DNA of 47,810 nt from positions 1 through 47,810 of the forward strand of contig CAMLIT010000019.1 of NCBI GenBank assembly GCA_946480295.1, written 5' to 3'. This document shows positions 1 to 7,330 of this stretch, in pieces. Position 1 is the first letter of the stretch. The number at the start of each line of letters is the position of its first letter. The stretch comes from an uncultured Gemmatimonadota bacterium. GTDB taxonomy: Bacteria > Gemmatimonadota > Gemmatimonadetes > Gemmatimonadales > Gemmatimonadaceae. Both the position numbers and the translations under genes were made by a program. The notes beneath the pieces are model-generated. The model was not told the DNA's origin. It searched no databases and saw only the letters and a program-made list of their open reading frames with translations.

Positions 1-589
1 GGCGCTGGAGCACCTCGTCCTTGTCGGCGATGCGGAAGTTCATGTTCGTCGCCGCCAGATCGGCGAACCGCCCCGGGTCGGAGACGTTCATCTTCAGGAT
101 CTGCGGCACCTCGTCCGGGATCCGGTCCACCAGCTCGGCGAGCGTCTCGGCGGCGGAGACGATGCGCGTCACCAGCTCGTCGAGGTCCGCCGGATCCGCC
201 GGCGTCTCCTTCGCCGGCCGCACCGCGGCGATCGGGTACGGCTCCAGCCGTTCGAGCTCGTCGACGACGATGCGCCGCAGGCCCTGGAGCGTGATCTGCA
301 CCGTGTCGCCGGGGAGGTTGATGCGCTCGTGCACGCGCGCGGCGACGCCGACGCGACCGACGAACTTCCCCGACTCGATCGGCTCGTCGTGGTCGCCGCT
401 GGCGACGACGAGGGCGACGATCAGCCCCGGCTCGTCGTGCTCGCGGAGCAGGGCGAGGTTCTCCGGAGCGCCCATCTGCACCGCGATGGTGCCGAGGGGA
501 TAGACGATCGTCGACCGCAACGCCATCAACGGCAGCGTCGGCGGCACCTCGGACTTCAGGATTTCATCCTTGCGCTGGGCTCTGGCCAT
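1..589 (-). CDS. lon: ATP-dependent protease Lon, N-terminal part (partial at window edge)
   Basis: Read on the minus strand from ATG at 589, the frame stays open to base 1 and gives about 196 residues beginning MARAQRKDEILKSEVPPTLP. It contains LPLMALRSTIVYPLG, GRVGVAARVHERINLPGDT and LQGLRRIVV, which match the N-terminal substrate-binding LON (LAN) domain; the AAA+ and Ser-Lys protease domains would lie beyond the window. Lon is a cytoplasmic ATP-dependent protease that removes damaged and regulatory proteins. It is divergent from ffh. An AGGAG lies about 18 nt upstream of the ATG, rather far for a typical ribosome binding site, so the exact start is slightly uncertain. Confidence 0.9.
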   Translation of the reverse strand, partial: MARAQRKDEILKSEVPPTLPLMALRSTIVYPLGTIAVQMGAPENLALLREHDEPGLIVALVVASGDHDEPIESGKFVGRVGVAARVHERINLPGDTVQITLQGLRRIVVDELERLEPYPIAAVRPAKETPADPADLDELVTRIVSAAETLAELVDRIPDEVPQILKMNVSDPGRFADLAATNMNFRIADKDEVLQR

Positions 590-770
590 AGGGGAAAAAA
601 GCTAAGGCTCCTGAAGGTGAGCTGTTAGAGGCCCGTGTGGAGAGAATGTGCGAAAGTGCGGTGCATCACCCGAGCCCGCCGGGCGGCCCCGCACGCCCGG
701 CCGCGCGGAGGCGCGGCGAGTCGCGCGCGTAAGTCTCGCGTCGACGCGTGCTTAGGTCATCGGTGGCGGC

Positions 771-799
771 TTGAATCCGGCGTTCCTGTCGGCTAACTT
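771..799 (+). promoter_or_regulatory. Predicted sigma-70-type promoter of ffh (leaderless transcript)
   Basis: TTGAAT at 771-776 and TAACTT at 794-799 are 17 bp apart. The expected transcription start falls at about 806-808, immediately before the ffh ATG at 809, and no Shine-Dalgarno is present between them. This suggests a leaderless or near-leaderless ffh mRNA. It is inferred from sequence only. Confidence 0.5.
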
Positions 800-808
800 C
801 ACTGTCTT

Positions 809-2149
809 ATGTTCGATGAGCTGAGCGAAAAACTCGAAGCGACCTTTGCCCGGTTGCGCGGCCGCGGCGTCCTCACCGAGGCCGACATCAAGGAGGGACT
901 GCGCGAAGTGCGCCGCGTCCTCCTCGAAGCCGACGTCAACTTCCAGCTCACGCGCGAGTTCCTCGAGCGCGTCGAGAAGAAGGCCGTCGGCGTCTCCCAG
1001 CTCAAGACCGTCTCCCCCGCCCAGCAGCTCGTCAAGGTCGTCTACGACGAGCTCACCGCCATGCTCGGCGAACGGCGCGAGGGGCTGAAGCTCAGCTCCG
1101 TGCCGCCGACCGTCGTCATGATGGTCGGTCTCCAGGGCTCCGGCAAGACGACGACGGCCGCGAAGCTCGCTCGCAAGCTCAAGGCCGAAGGACGCCAAAC
1201 GAGGCTCATCGCTGCCGACGTCTACCGTCCCGCCGCCATCGACCAGCTCGAAACCCTCGGCACGCAGCTCGACATCCCAGTCTACGCCGAGCGCGACACG
1301 AAGGACGTCGTCCGCATCGCGAAGGCCGGCATCGACCAGGCGCGGCGCGCCCGCGATCGCGTCGTGATCGTCGACACCGCCGGCCGGCTGCAGATCGACG
1401 ACGAGATGATGCACGAGCTCGAGCACCTCAAGGAGGCGATCCGCCCCGACGAGATCCTCTTCGTCGCCGACGGCATGACCGGCCAGGACGCCGTCCGCAT
1501 CGCCGAGGGTTTCGACAAGCGCCTCGGCGTCACCGGCGTCATCCTCACGAAGATGGACGGCGACGCCCGCGGCGGCGCCGCGCTCTCGATCTACGGCGTC
1601 ACGAAGAAGCCGATCAAGTACATCGGCGTCGGCGAGAAGCCGGACGCGCTCGAGGACTTCTATCCCGAGCGCATGGCGAGCCGCATCCTCCAGCAGGGCG
1701 ACATCGTCACCCTCGTCGAGAAGGCGCAGACCGCCTTCGACGCCGAGGAGGCCAAGCGGCTCGAGAAGAAGGTGCGCAAGGAGGGGATGGACCTGAACGA
1801 CTTCCTCTCCGCGATGAAGCAGATCGAGAAGCTCGGCCCGCTCGAGGGGCTGCTGAAGATGCTCCCCGGCGTGAACACGAAGATGCTGAAGCAGGTGAAG
1901 GCGAGCGACCCGAAGCGGCTGCGCCACCTCGAGGCGATCGTGCTCTCGATGACGCCCGCGGAGCGGAAGAACCCGGGGCTGATGAACGGCTCCCGCCGCG
2001 CCCGCGTCGCGAAGGGCGCCGGCCGCCCGATCAGCGAGGTCAACCGCCTGCTCGAGCAGTTCCGCGAGATGCAGAAGATGATGAAGAAGGTGGCCGGAGG
2101 GCCTGGAGGCGGCGCGAAGTTCAGGCCGGGGATGTTCGGCAGGATGTAG
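809..2149 (+). CDS. ffh: Signal recognition particle protein Ffh (SRP54 GTPase)
   Basis: This 446-residue protein binds 4.5S RNA and signal sequences of nascent membrane proteins and, with FtsY, delivers ribosomes to the translocon. The N domain is at about 1-85. The G domain shows GLQGSGKT (107-114), DTAGR (189-193) and TKMD (247-250). The Met-rich M domain runs from about 300 to the end and carries the SRP-RNA-binding stretch SRRARVAKGAG (395-405). The length is normal. It heads the block ffh-rpsP-rimM-trmD-rplS-rnhB, a common bacterial order. Its start has no Shine-Dalgarno but lies about 10 bp after a promoter -10 box. The stop codon TAG forms the beginning of a long palindromic repeat. 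Confidence 0.97.
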   Translation: MFDELSEKLEATFARLRGRGVLTEADIKEGLREVRRVLLEADVNFQLTREFLERVEKKAVGVSQLKTVSPAQQLVKVVYDELTAMLGERREGLKLSSVPPTVVMMVGLQGSGKTTTAAKLARKLKAEGRQTRLIAADVYRPAAIDQLETLGTQLDIPVYAERDTKDVVRIAKAGIDQARRARDRVVIVDTAGRLQIDDEMMHELEHLKEAIRPDEILFVADGMTGQDAVRIAEGFDKRLGVTGVILTKMDGDARGGAALSIYGVTKKPIKYIGVGEKPDALEDFYPERMASRILQQGDIVTLVEKAQTAFDAEEAKRLEKKVRKEGMDLNDFLSAMKQIEKLGPLEGLLKMLPGVNTKMLKQVKASDPKRLRHLEAIVLSMTPAERKNPGLMNGSRRARVAKGAGRPISEVNRLLEQFREMQKMMKKVAGGPGGGAKFRPGMFGRM

Positions 2150-2238
2150 GGTCGAGGGTCGACGGTCGAGGGTCGAGACGGAGCGTCCGCTGCATCGAGA
2201 CTTCATCTCGACCCTCGACCCTACACCCTCGCCCCTCG
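2147..2238. repeat. Palindromic array of GGGTCGA heptamers behind ffh
   Basis: The left arm has four 7-bp units: GGGTCGA at 2149, 2156 and 2170 and CGGTCGA at 2163. The right arm has their complements, TCGACCC at 2208 and 2215, TACACCC at 2222 and TCGCCCC at 2229. The arms pair almost fully around a loop of about 28 bp. The ffh stop codon overlaps the left arm. It could act as a transcription terminator or processing site, though no T-tract follows. Confidence 0.8.
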
Positions 2239-2318
2239 CAAGACCGGGTGCGGCCGACAGACCGTCGGCACGCGAGGAGCCCGGAGCAGTACATCAACCC
2301 TGACGGGAGATACCAGCA

Positions 2319-2645
2319 ATGGCAGTGAAGATTCGTCTCCGCCGTACCGGGCGGAAGAAGGCCCCGCAGTACCGTATCGTCGTCGCCGACTCGCGCAGCC
2401 CGCGGAACGGCAAGTTCATCGAGCTCGTCGGCCAGTACGCTCCCCGGCAGGGTGAGAACGCGATCAACCTCAAGGTCGACCGCGTCAACCACTGGCTCGA
2501 CAACGGCGCGCAGCCCACGGACACGGTGCGCTCGCTCCTCCGTCGCGCGGGGGTCCTCAAGCAGCGGCACGAGGCACGCCTCGCGGCGAAGCTGCAGTCC
2601 CGCGCCGTCCCCGTGAGCGGCGAGGGCGAGACCGGCGCTGCCTGA
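2319..2645 (+). CDS. rpsP: 30S ribosomal protein S16
   Basis: This 108-residue protein begins [20 protein letters not shown] and contains [20 protein letters not shown], the conserved S16 core that packs against 16S rRNA in the body of the small subunit. About 80 residues form the family domain; the remainder is a variable C-terminal tail. A GGGAG at 2304-2308 precedes the ATG. It is followed after 7 bp by rimM, an established pairing that links S16 synthesis to 30S maturation. The 93 bp upstream, after the GGGTCGA palindrome, leave room for a separate promoter, but none stands out. Confidence 0.97.
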   Translation: MAVKIRLRRTGRKKAPQYRIVVADSRSPRNGKFIELVGQYAPRQGENAINLKVDRVNHWLDNGAQPTDTVRSLLRRAGVLKQRHEARLAAKLQSRAVPVSGEGETGAA

Positions 2646-2652
2646 CGAGCCC

Positions 2653-3195
2653 ATGGCCGACACCGCCCTCGTCATCGTCGGGCGGGTCCGCAGGGCGCAC
2701 GGCATCCGCGGAGAGCTCGCCGTGGAGCTGCTCACCGACGAGCCGGACGCGGTCTTCGCGCCCGGCCGTCGCCTTTTCGCGGGCACCGTCGCCGGCGACC
2801 AGGCTCCGGATCGCCTCGAGCTGCACGTCGACCGCGCCAGCCCCTTCAAGGGCGGGATGCTCGTCGCCTTCCGCGAGATCGCCGACCGCAACGCGGCCGA
2901 GCTCTGGCGCGACCGCTATCTGCTCGTCCCCCAGGACGAGCTCACCGCGCCTGACGAGGGGGAGGTCTACGTCCACGACCTCCTCGGCATGCGCGTGAAC
3001 CGGGCGGACGGCGAGCCGGTCGGGACCGTCGCCGAGGTCTACGAGCTGCCCCAGGGGCTCGTCCTCGAGGTCGCCCGCGGCGCCGGAGACGGCCGCGGGA
3101 GCGTGCTCGTTCCCTTCGACGACCGCACCGTCGTCGAGGTCGACACCGGCGAGCGCGTCATCCGCATCGATCCCCTTTCGGGGCTGCTCGACTGA
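2653..3195 (+). CDS. rimM: 16S rRNA processing protein RimM
   Basis: This 180-residue ribosome maturation factor binds S19 and assists 30S head assembly. The N-terminal RimM barrel shows VGRVRRAHGIRGEL (9-22). The C-terminal PRC-barrel half starts at about VYVHDLLGMRV (104) and includes VPFDDRTVVEVD. The length is typical. It is 7 bp behind rpsP and its TGA overlaps the ATG of trmD (TGATG at 3193-3197), indicating translational coupling within the operon. Confidence 0.95.
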   Translation: MADTALVIVGRVRRAHGIRGELAVELLTDEPDAVFAPGRRLFAGTVAGDQAPDRLELHVDRASPFKGGMLVAFREIADRNAAELWRDRYLLVPQDELTAPDEGEVYVHDLLGMRVNRADGEPVGTVAEVYELPQGLVLEVARGAGDGRGSVLVPFDDRTVVEVDTGERVIRIDPLSGLLD

Positions 3196-3950
3196 TGCTC
3201 CGGGTCAACGTCGTCACGATCTTCCCGGAGTTCTTCCGCGGCCCGCTGTCGCTGAGCATCCCGGCGCGCGCCGCGGCGGCTGGGGGCGTCGCCTTCAACG
3301 TCGTCGACCTCCGCGACTTCACCCACGACCGCCACCGCACGGTGGACGACTACCCGTATGGCGGCGGGGCGGGGATGGTGATGAAGCCCGACCCCTTCTT
3401 CGAGGCGGTCGAGGCGCTGAACGCGAAGGCGCCGATCGTCCTCATGTCGGCCCGCGGCCGGCGCTTCACCCAGGAGGACGCCTTCCGCTTCGCCGCCGGC
3501 GAGGAGCTGACGATCCTCTGCGGGCATTACAAGGACGTGGACCAGCGGGTCGCCGACCATCTGGCGACCGAGGAGCTCTCCCTCGGCGACTTCGTCCTCA
3601 GCGGCGGCGAGCCGGCCGCCCTCGCCATCGTCGATGCCACGGTGCGCCTGCTTCCCGGAGCGATGTCGGACCTCGAGAGCGCCCGGACCGACTCCTGGTT
3701 CGATCGCGCCCTGAGCGCGCCGAGCTACCCCCCCCCCCCGGTGTCCCGGGGGTCCGGGGTGCCGGCGGTACTCCTCCCGGGCGACCACAAGCGTTTCGGG
3801 GTGTGGCGGGAAAGGGTGGGGGAGAGGATGACGCGAGCGAAGCTCGCGAGGGTCGAGGGTCGAGGGTCGAGGGCCGAGAAAGGGGAAGCAGGAAGCGGAA
3901 ACCGGGGAGCGGTCGAGGGCTCGGGGGACAGGGACTCGGAGCCAGGCTGA
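3195..3950 (+). CDS. trmD: tRNA (guanine-N1)-methyltransferase TrmD with repeat-derived tail
   Basis: TrmD methylates G37 of tRNAs reading CNN codons using S-adenosylmethionine, which prevents +1 frameshifting. The SPOUT trefoil-knot fold is recognisable from DDYPYGGGAGMVM (51-63), CGHYKDVDQRV (109-119) and LSLGDFVLSGGEP (128-140). The start overlaps the rimM stop. Two oddities are visible. A 12-C run at 3728-3739 encodes PPPP where relatives usually have a Thr-Arg-Pro-type segment. From about residue 217 onward the protein is low-complexity, Arg/Gly/Glu-rich sequence encoded by four GGGTCGA-type heptamers and following purine-rich DNA. The knot and the SAM site are upstream of the altered tail, so the enzyme is probably functional. 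Confidence 0.93.
   Translation: MLRVNVVTIFPEFFRGPLSLSIPARAAAAGGVAFNVVDLRDFTHDRHRTVDDYPYGGGAGMVMKPDPFFEAVEALNAKAPIVLMSARGRRFTQEDAFRFAAGEELTILCGHYKDVDQRVADHLATEELSLGDFVLSGGEPAALAIVDATVRLLPGAMSDLESARTDSWFDRALSAPSYPPPPVSRGSGVPAVLLPGDHKRFGVWRERVGERMTRAKLARVEGRGSRAEKGEAGSGNRGAVEGSGDRDSEPG
3728..3752. repeat. C12 homopolymer and GC-only element inside trmD
   Basis: Twelve consecutive C at 3728-3739 run into CCGGTGTCCCGGGGG (3738-3752). This 15-mer matches the complement of 37089-37103 in the GH43 gene at 14 of 15 positions. Slippage in the C run would shift the trmD frame. Confidence 0.6.
3851..3878 (+). repeat. Tandem GGGTCGA heptamers in the trmD 3' end
   Basis: There are three perfect GGGTCGA units (3851, 3858, 3865) followed by GGGCCGA (3872). 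The opposite arm found in the copy behind ffh is missing here. The array lies in frame within the annotated trmD coding sequence and encodes its Arg/Gly-rich tail. Confidence 0.8.
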
Positions 3951-3982
3951 CATCAGCGCACGGCGGCGGCGACCGGCAGAGC

Positions 3983-4062
3983 GTCACTCGTCGCTGGCGA
4001 GCCGCCCGGGAGGCCTCCGGGGGCGTCCCGAGGTTCGCCAACGACCAATGACCAACGACCAC
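3983..4062. repeat. Palindromic ACCAAYG heptamer repeat, copy 1 (trmD-rplS)
   Basis: The right arm reads TTCGCCA then ACGACCA (4041), ATGACCA (4048) and ACGACCA (4055). The shorter, degenerate left arm (3983-4011) ends TGGCGAGCCGCCCGGGA. It shares the core CGAGnnnTCGCCA and the heptamers with the copies at 5244 and 14452. It fills most of the 204-bp trmD-rplS gap. Confidence 0.75.
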
Positions 4063-4154
4063 CAAGGCGTTGCAGCACTGGAATTTCCCTCTCCGGCGCC
4101 TTACCTTTCCCGTTCTCTAGACCACCGCCTACAAGGGCCAGCCCCGAGCGTCAT

Positions 4155-4532
4155 ATGCATGCATTCATCGAGACCCAGAAAGAGTGGCTCCGCACGGACA
4201 TCCCCGCCTTCCGGCCGGGTGACACGCTCCGCGTGAACGTCCGCGTGAAGGAAGGCGAGAAGGAGCGCATTCAGGCGTTCGAGGGTGTCTGCATCGCCCG
4301 GCGCGGCGCCGGGGTCAGCGAGACCTTCACCGTCCGCAAGATCTCCAACGGGGTCGGTGTCGAGCGCATCTTCCCGCTCCACAGCCCCATGATCGGCGAC
4401 CTGAAGGTCGTGCGCCGCGGCCGCGTGCGCCGCGCGAAGCTCTATTACCTGCGCCACCTCACGGGCAAGGCGACGCGCATCCGCGAGAAGAAGGCGCGGG
4501 TGGCGGTCCCCGAGTCCGGCGCCGGCGAGTAG
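4155..4532 (+). CDS. rplS: 50S ribosomal protein L19
   Basis: This 125-residue protein sits at the 30S-50S interface. [52 protein letters not shown] and [14 protein letters not shown] are characteristic L19 blocks, and the basic C-terminus is normal. The ATG at 4155 is preceded by only a weak GAG. The 204-bp gap after trmD holds a palindromic heptamer repeat. rnhB follows after 6 bp. Confidence 0.97.
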   Translation: MHAFIETQKEWLRTDIPAFRPGDTLRVNVRVKEGEKERIQAFEGVCIARRGAGVSETFTVRKISNGVGVERIFPLHSPMIGDLKVVRRGRVRRAKLYYLRHLTGKATRIREKKARVAVPESGAGE

Positions 4533-4538
4533 GCTCCC

Positions 4539-5231
4539 GTGCCGCGTGACGGACGCCGCTGGACCGCGTTCGAACGCGAGCTGCGGACGACGGCGGGACC
4601 ATTCATCGCCGGGGTGGACGAAGTCGGACGGGGCCCGCTCGCGGGCCCCGTCGTCGCATGCGCGGTGGTCATGCCCCCCGACACGCGGGCGATCCCCGGC
4701 GTCGACGACTCGAAGAAGGTCGCCCCCGACGAGCGTGTGCGCCTGGCCGTGCGCATCCGCGAGCGCGCCCTCGGCATCGGCATCGGCGCCGCCTCGGTGC
4801 GCGAGATCGATCGCCTGAACATCTATCACGCCACCGTGCTCGCCATGCGCCGCGCCCTCGCGCGGCTCCCGATGGCGCCCCACCACGTCCTCGTCGACGG
4901 CAAGGCGATCCGCACCCTCGCCGTCCCGCACACGGCCATCGTCGGCGGCGACGCCCGCTGCTACAGCATCGCCTGCGCGTCGATCATCGCCAAGGTCACC
5001 CGCGACCGGGTGATGCGCGCGCTGGCGAAGCGGCACCCGCACTACCGCTGGGAGAGCAACGTCGGCTATTCGACCCGAGCTCATTTCCAGGGCCTCGCCG
5101 CGCACGGCGTGACGGCGCACCACCGCCGTTCGTTCGTGCCGGTGCAGCAGCTCACGCTGGGGTTGGAGCTGAGCGCGGAGGAGGTGGAGCGGATGGTGGT
5201 CGAGGCGGGGACCGACACGGCAGGAGACTGA
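4539..5231 (+). CDS. rnhB: Ribonuclease HII
   Basis: RNase HII cuts the RNA strand of RNA-DNA hybrids and starts removal of single ribonucleotides from DNA. The 230-residue protein starts at GTG 4539. It contains GVDEVGRGPLAGPVV with D27 and E28, DDSKK (56-60), LVDGKA with D120, and KVTRDRVM with D156, which complete the four-acid catalytic set. SNVGYSTRAH and HRRSF near the C-terminus are also typical. It is 6 bp downstream of rplS, so very likely in the same operon. The transcript probably ends at the palindromic repeat just behind it. Confidence 0.95.
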   Translation: MPRDGRRWTAFERELRTTAGPFIAGVDEVGRGPLAGPVVACAVVMPPDTRAIPGVDDSKKVAPDERVRLAVRIRERALGIGIGAASVREIDRLNIYHATVLAMRRALARLPMAPHHVLVDGKAIRTLAVPHTAIVGGDARCYSIACASIIAKVTRDRVMRALAKRHPHYRWESNVGYSTRAHFQGLAAHGVTAHHRRSFVPVQQLTLGLELSAEEVERMVVEAGTDTAGD

Positions 5232-5243
5232 CAACGCTGTAGC

Positions 5244-5337
5244 TGGTTATTGGTTATTGGTCATTGGCAGGCCTCGGGACGCATGGCGTAGCTTCCCGAG
5301 CGGCTTGCCAACGACCAACGACCAATGACCAACGACG
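5244..5337. repeat. Palindromic ACCAAYG heptamer repeat, copy 2 (rnhB-SDR)
   Basis: The left arm is TGGTTAT (5244, 5251), TGGTCAT (5258) and TGGCAGG (5265), then CTCGGGA. The right arm is TCCCGAG, then TTGCCA, ACGACCA (5311, 5318) and ATGACCA (5325). The arms of about 37 bp pair with few mismatches around a loop at about 5280-5293. It occupies nearly the whole gap between rnhB and the next gene, so it may serve as a terminator. Confidence 0.85.
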
Positions 5338-5347
5338 TTCTCCGCCC

Positions 5348-6187
5348 ATGCCCAACTCCGTCTACCGCGACGACCTCTTCACCGGCCAGGTTGCCCTGAT
5401 CACCGGGGGCGGCACCGGCATCGGCTTCGGCATCGCCCGGCTCCTCGCCTCGCTCGGCGCCCACGTCGTGCTCGCGAGCCGGAAGCCGGAGCACCTCGAC
5501 CATGCGGCGGGCGAGATCCGCGGCGCGGGTGGCTCCGTGTCCACGGTGCGCGTGGACGTGCGCGACCCCGAGGCGGTGCGGACGATGGTGGCGGAGGTGC
5601 AGGGGATGGCCGGGCGGATCGACCTCCTCGTCAACAACGCCGCGGGCAACTTCTACGCGCCCTCCGAGTCGCTCTCCCCCAACGCGTGGAAGGCGGTCGT
5701 GGAGATCGACCTGTATGGCACCTTCTTCTGCTCGCAGGCGGTGTTGCCGGTGATGCGGGCGCAGGGCGGGGGACGCATCGTCAACATCTCCATGACGCTC
5801 CACTACCGCGGCTGGCCGCTGATGGCGCACGCCACCGCCGCGAAGGCTGGCATCGACGCCCTGACCCGCACCCTCGCCGTGGAGTGGGCGCCGCACGGGG
5901 TGCGCGTCAACGCCGTCGCCCCGGGGCCGATCCCCACCGAAGGTGTCCGCAAGGCGTTCACGCCCCCGTCGAACAGCGGCGTGCCCGACGTCTTCGCCGT
6001 CGAGCGGGCGATGGACGACTACGCGCGGAAGGCGATCCCGTTAGGCAGGTTCGGCACGCCGGACGACATCGCCAACGCCGTGGCGTTCCTCGCCTCGCCG
6101 GCCGGCGACTGGATCACCGGCGCCATCCTCGTCGTGGACGGCGGGGAGTGGCTGTCGAAGACCTCCGCCCCGCCGGGCACGTACTAG
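5348..6187 (+). CDS. SDR oxidoreductase, 2,4-dienoyl-CoA reductase type
   Basis: This is a 279-residue Rossmann enzyme. TGGGTGIGFG (19-28) is the NAD(P)-binding motif. NNAAGNF (96-102) followed by LSPNAWK is a signature of the DECR (2,4-dienoyl-CoA reductase) branch, which reduces unsaturated fatty acyl-CoAs with NADPH. As in that branch, the usual YxxxK is absent: the segment reads HATAAKAG with Lys166 but no Tyr, and Tyr153 in TLHYRG aligns with the catalytic Tyr of DECR. The ATG at 5348 was chosen because the longer frame runs back into the repeat. The stop overlaps that of the convergent gene in the shared CTAG at 6184-6187. A general SDR role is certain; the substrate is inferred. Confidence 0.85.
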   Translation: MPNSVYRDDLFTGQVALITGGGTGIGFGIARLLASLGAHVVLASRKPEHLDHAAGEIRGAGGSVSTVRVDVRDPEAVRTMVAEVQGMAGRIDLLVNNAAGNFYAPSESLSPNAWKAVVEIDLYGTFFCSQAVLPVMRAQGGGRIVNISMTLHYRGWPLMAHATAAKAGIDALTRTLAVEWAPHGVRVNAVAPGPIPTEGVRKAFTPPSNSGVPDVFAVERAMDDYARKAIPLGRFGTPDDIANAVAFLASPAGDWITGAILVVDGGEWLSKTSAPPGTY

Positions 6188-7137
6188 CCCCCGCTGTCCC
6201 CGCCGGACCTGCTCCAGAGGAGCATCACCCCGCACGCCGCCCCGTCGGTGTGGTACTGCGGCGGCGCGTCCCCCGTCGCGTAGTACTCGACGCCGTACAG
6301 GTCCTCCGTCTTGATCACGCCGATGTCCGTCTCGGCGAGGGGGAGGTTGTCGAGGAAGAGCTTCACGTGACAGGGATGCTCGCTGAAGCAGGAGCCCTGG
6401 GACGTGGCCGTCTGCCCCGCGTCGGTCCGTGAGCCGGATCCGACGCCGCCGACCATGTTGGACTGCCCCTGCGTGCCGCGCAACGCGCCCGTGCGCCCGG
6501 GGCCCGCGGGGAGCACCTCGTACATCGTGTCCGTGCCGCACGAGCCGCGGCGCGTCGCGAGCTGCAGCTGGCCGCCGCGCCCGGCGACGATCTGCAGACC
6601 CGGGAAATGCTGCGCCGCGACGACGGCGAAGTCGTGCCCCTGCTCGTTCACGAGGTCGTCCGCGGTGAGATAGCGGCCGACGCCGATGTGTCGCCGCATC
6701 TCGAACTCGTTGGAGATGTCGAGCACGGGGCGGGCGCGCACGTGGACCGTGGCGAGCTTCGTCACCACCGGCTGCAGCATGAAGACGGCGCCGGAGGTGT
6801 CGCCGCGCACGAGGAGCTGCAGCTCGGAGACGACGAAGCCGACGCGGCGCACGCGGATGCGGTACACGCCGCTGAACAGTCCCGGGAACCGCGCCTCCCC
6901 GATCCAGTTCGTGTGCGCGACGCGCTCGACGTCGGGGAGGTAGATCTCGGCGCCCTGGAGCGGCGCGCCGTTGCGGGCATCCGCCACGCCGACGACGAGC
7001 GTGCTGCGCGGGCCCTGGGCCCGGGCCGGCGCGGCGGCGAGCGCGCAGGCGAGCATGAGCGCCACGCCGAGGGAGCGCGGGGCGGTGTACCGCGCGCGGC
7101 CGCGCCACGCGGCCGGCGAGTGGGAGCGAGCGGTCAT
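6184..7137 (-). CDS. Secreted carboxypeptidase-regulatory-like / TonB plug-domain protein without barrel
   Basis: This is a 317-residue protein with a hydrophobic signal segment at about 22-41 ending ARAQG. A CarboxypepD_reg-like beta-sandwich follows at about 45-125 (GAPLQGAEIYLPDVE, RRVGFVV). A plug-like segment at about 175-310 contains FLDNLPLAETDIG and EDLYGVEYYATG, and the chain then ends. SusC-type receptors carry the same two domains followed by a barrel of several hundred residues, which is missing here. The GGAAGGAGGT Shine-Dalgarno 7 nt upstream of the ATG at 7137 is strong, so this is an expressed gene rather than debris. It lies in the same direction as the SusC/SusD genes behind it. 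Its function is unknown; an accessory periplasmic or outer-membrane role is inferred. Confidence 0.75.
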   Translation of the reverse strand: MTARSHSPAAWRGRARYTAPRSLGVALMLACALAAAPARAQGPRSTLVVGVADARNGAPLQGAEIYLPDVERVAHTNWIGEARFPGLFSGVYRIRVRRVGFVVSELQLLVRGDTSGAVFMLQPVVTKLATVHVRARPVLDISNEFEMRRHIGVGRYLTADDLVNEQGHDFAVVAAQHFPGLQIVAGRGGQLQLATRRGSCGTDTMYEVLPAGPGRTGALRGTQGQSNMVGGVGSGSRTDAGQTATSQGSCFSEHPCHVKLFLDNLPLAETDIGVIKTEDLYGVEYYATGDAPPQYHTDGAACGVMLLWSRSGGDSGG

Positions 7138-7273
7138 TCGGGACCTCCTTCCGTGCGCACGGGATGCACGCGTCGATCGCCGAGGGCGAACCTCGTCCGA
7201 GGGAGAATGGTTCGGAGAGCGAGAAAAATCGAGCCCACCCCCCGCGCCGCCGCGATCTCGGCCGCAACGAAGA

Positions 7274-7297
7274 AGGCCCCCGATCGCTCGGGGGCCT
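7274..7297 (-). terminator. Rho-independent terminator of the first SusCD operon
   Basis: A perfect GGCCCCCGA/TCGGGGGCC stem, extended by one A-T pair, closes a 4-nt loop. On the minus strand it is followed by TTCTTCGTTG. It lies 34 bp beyond the susD stop. Confidence 0.7.
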
Positions 7298-7330
7298 CCT
7301 CCTCACTGCGTCTTGGAAACGGACTGCCGC

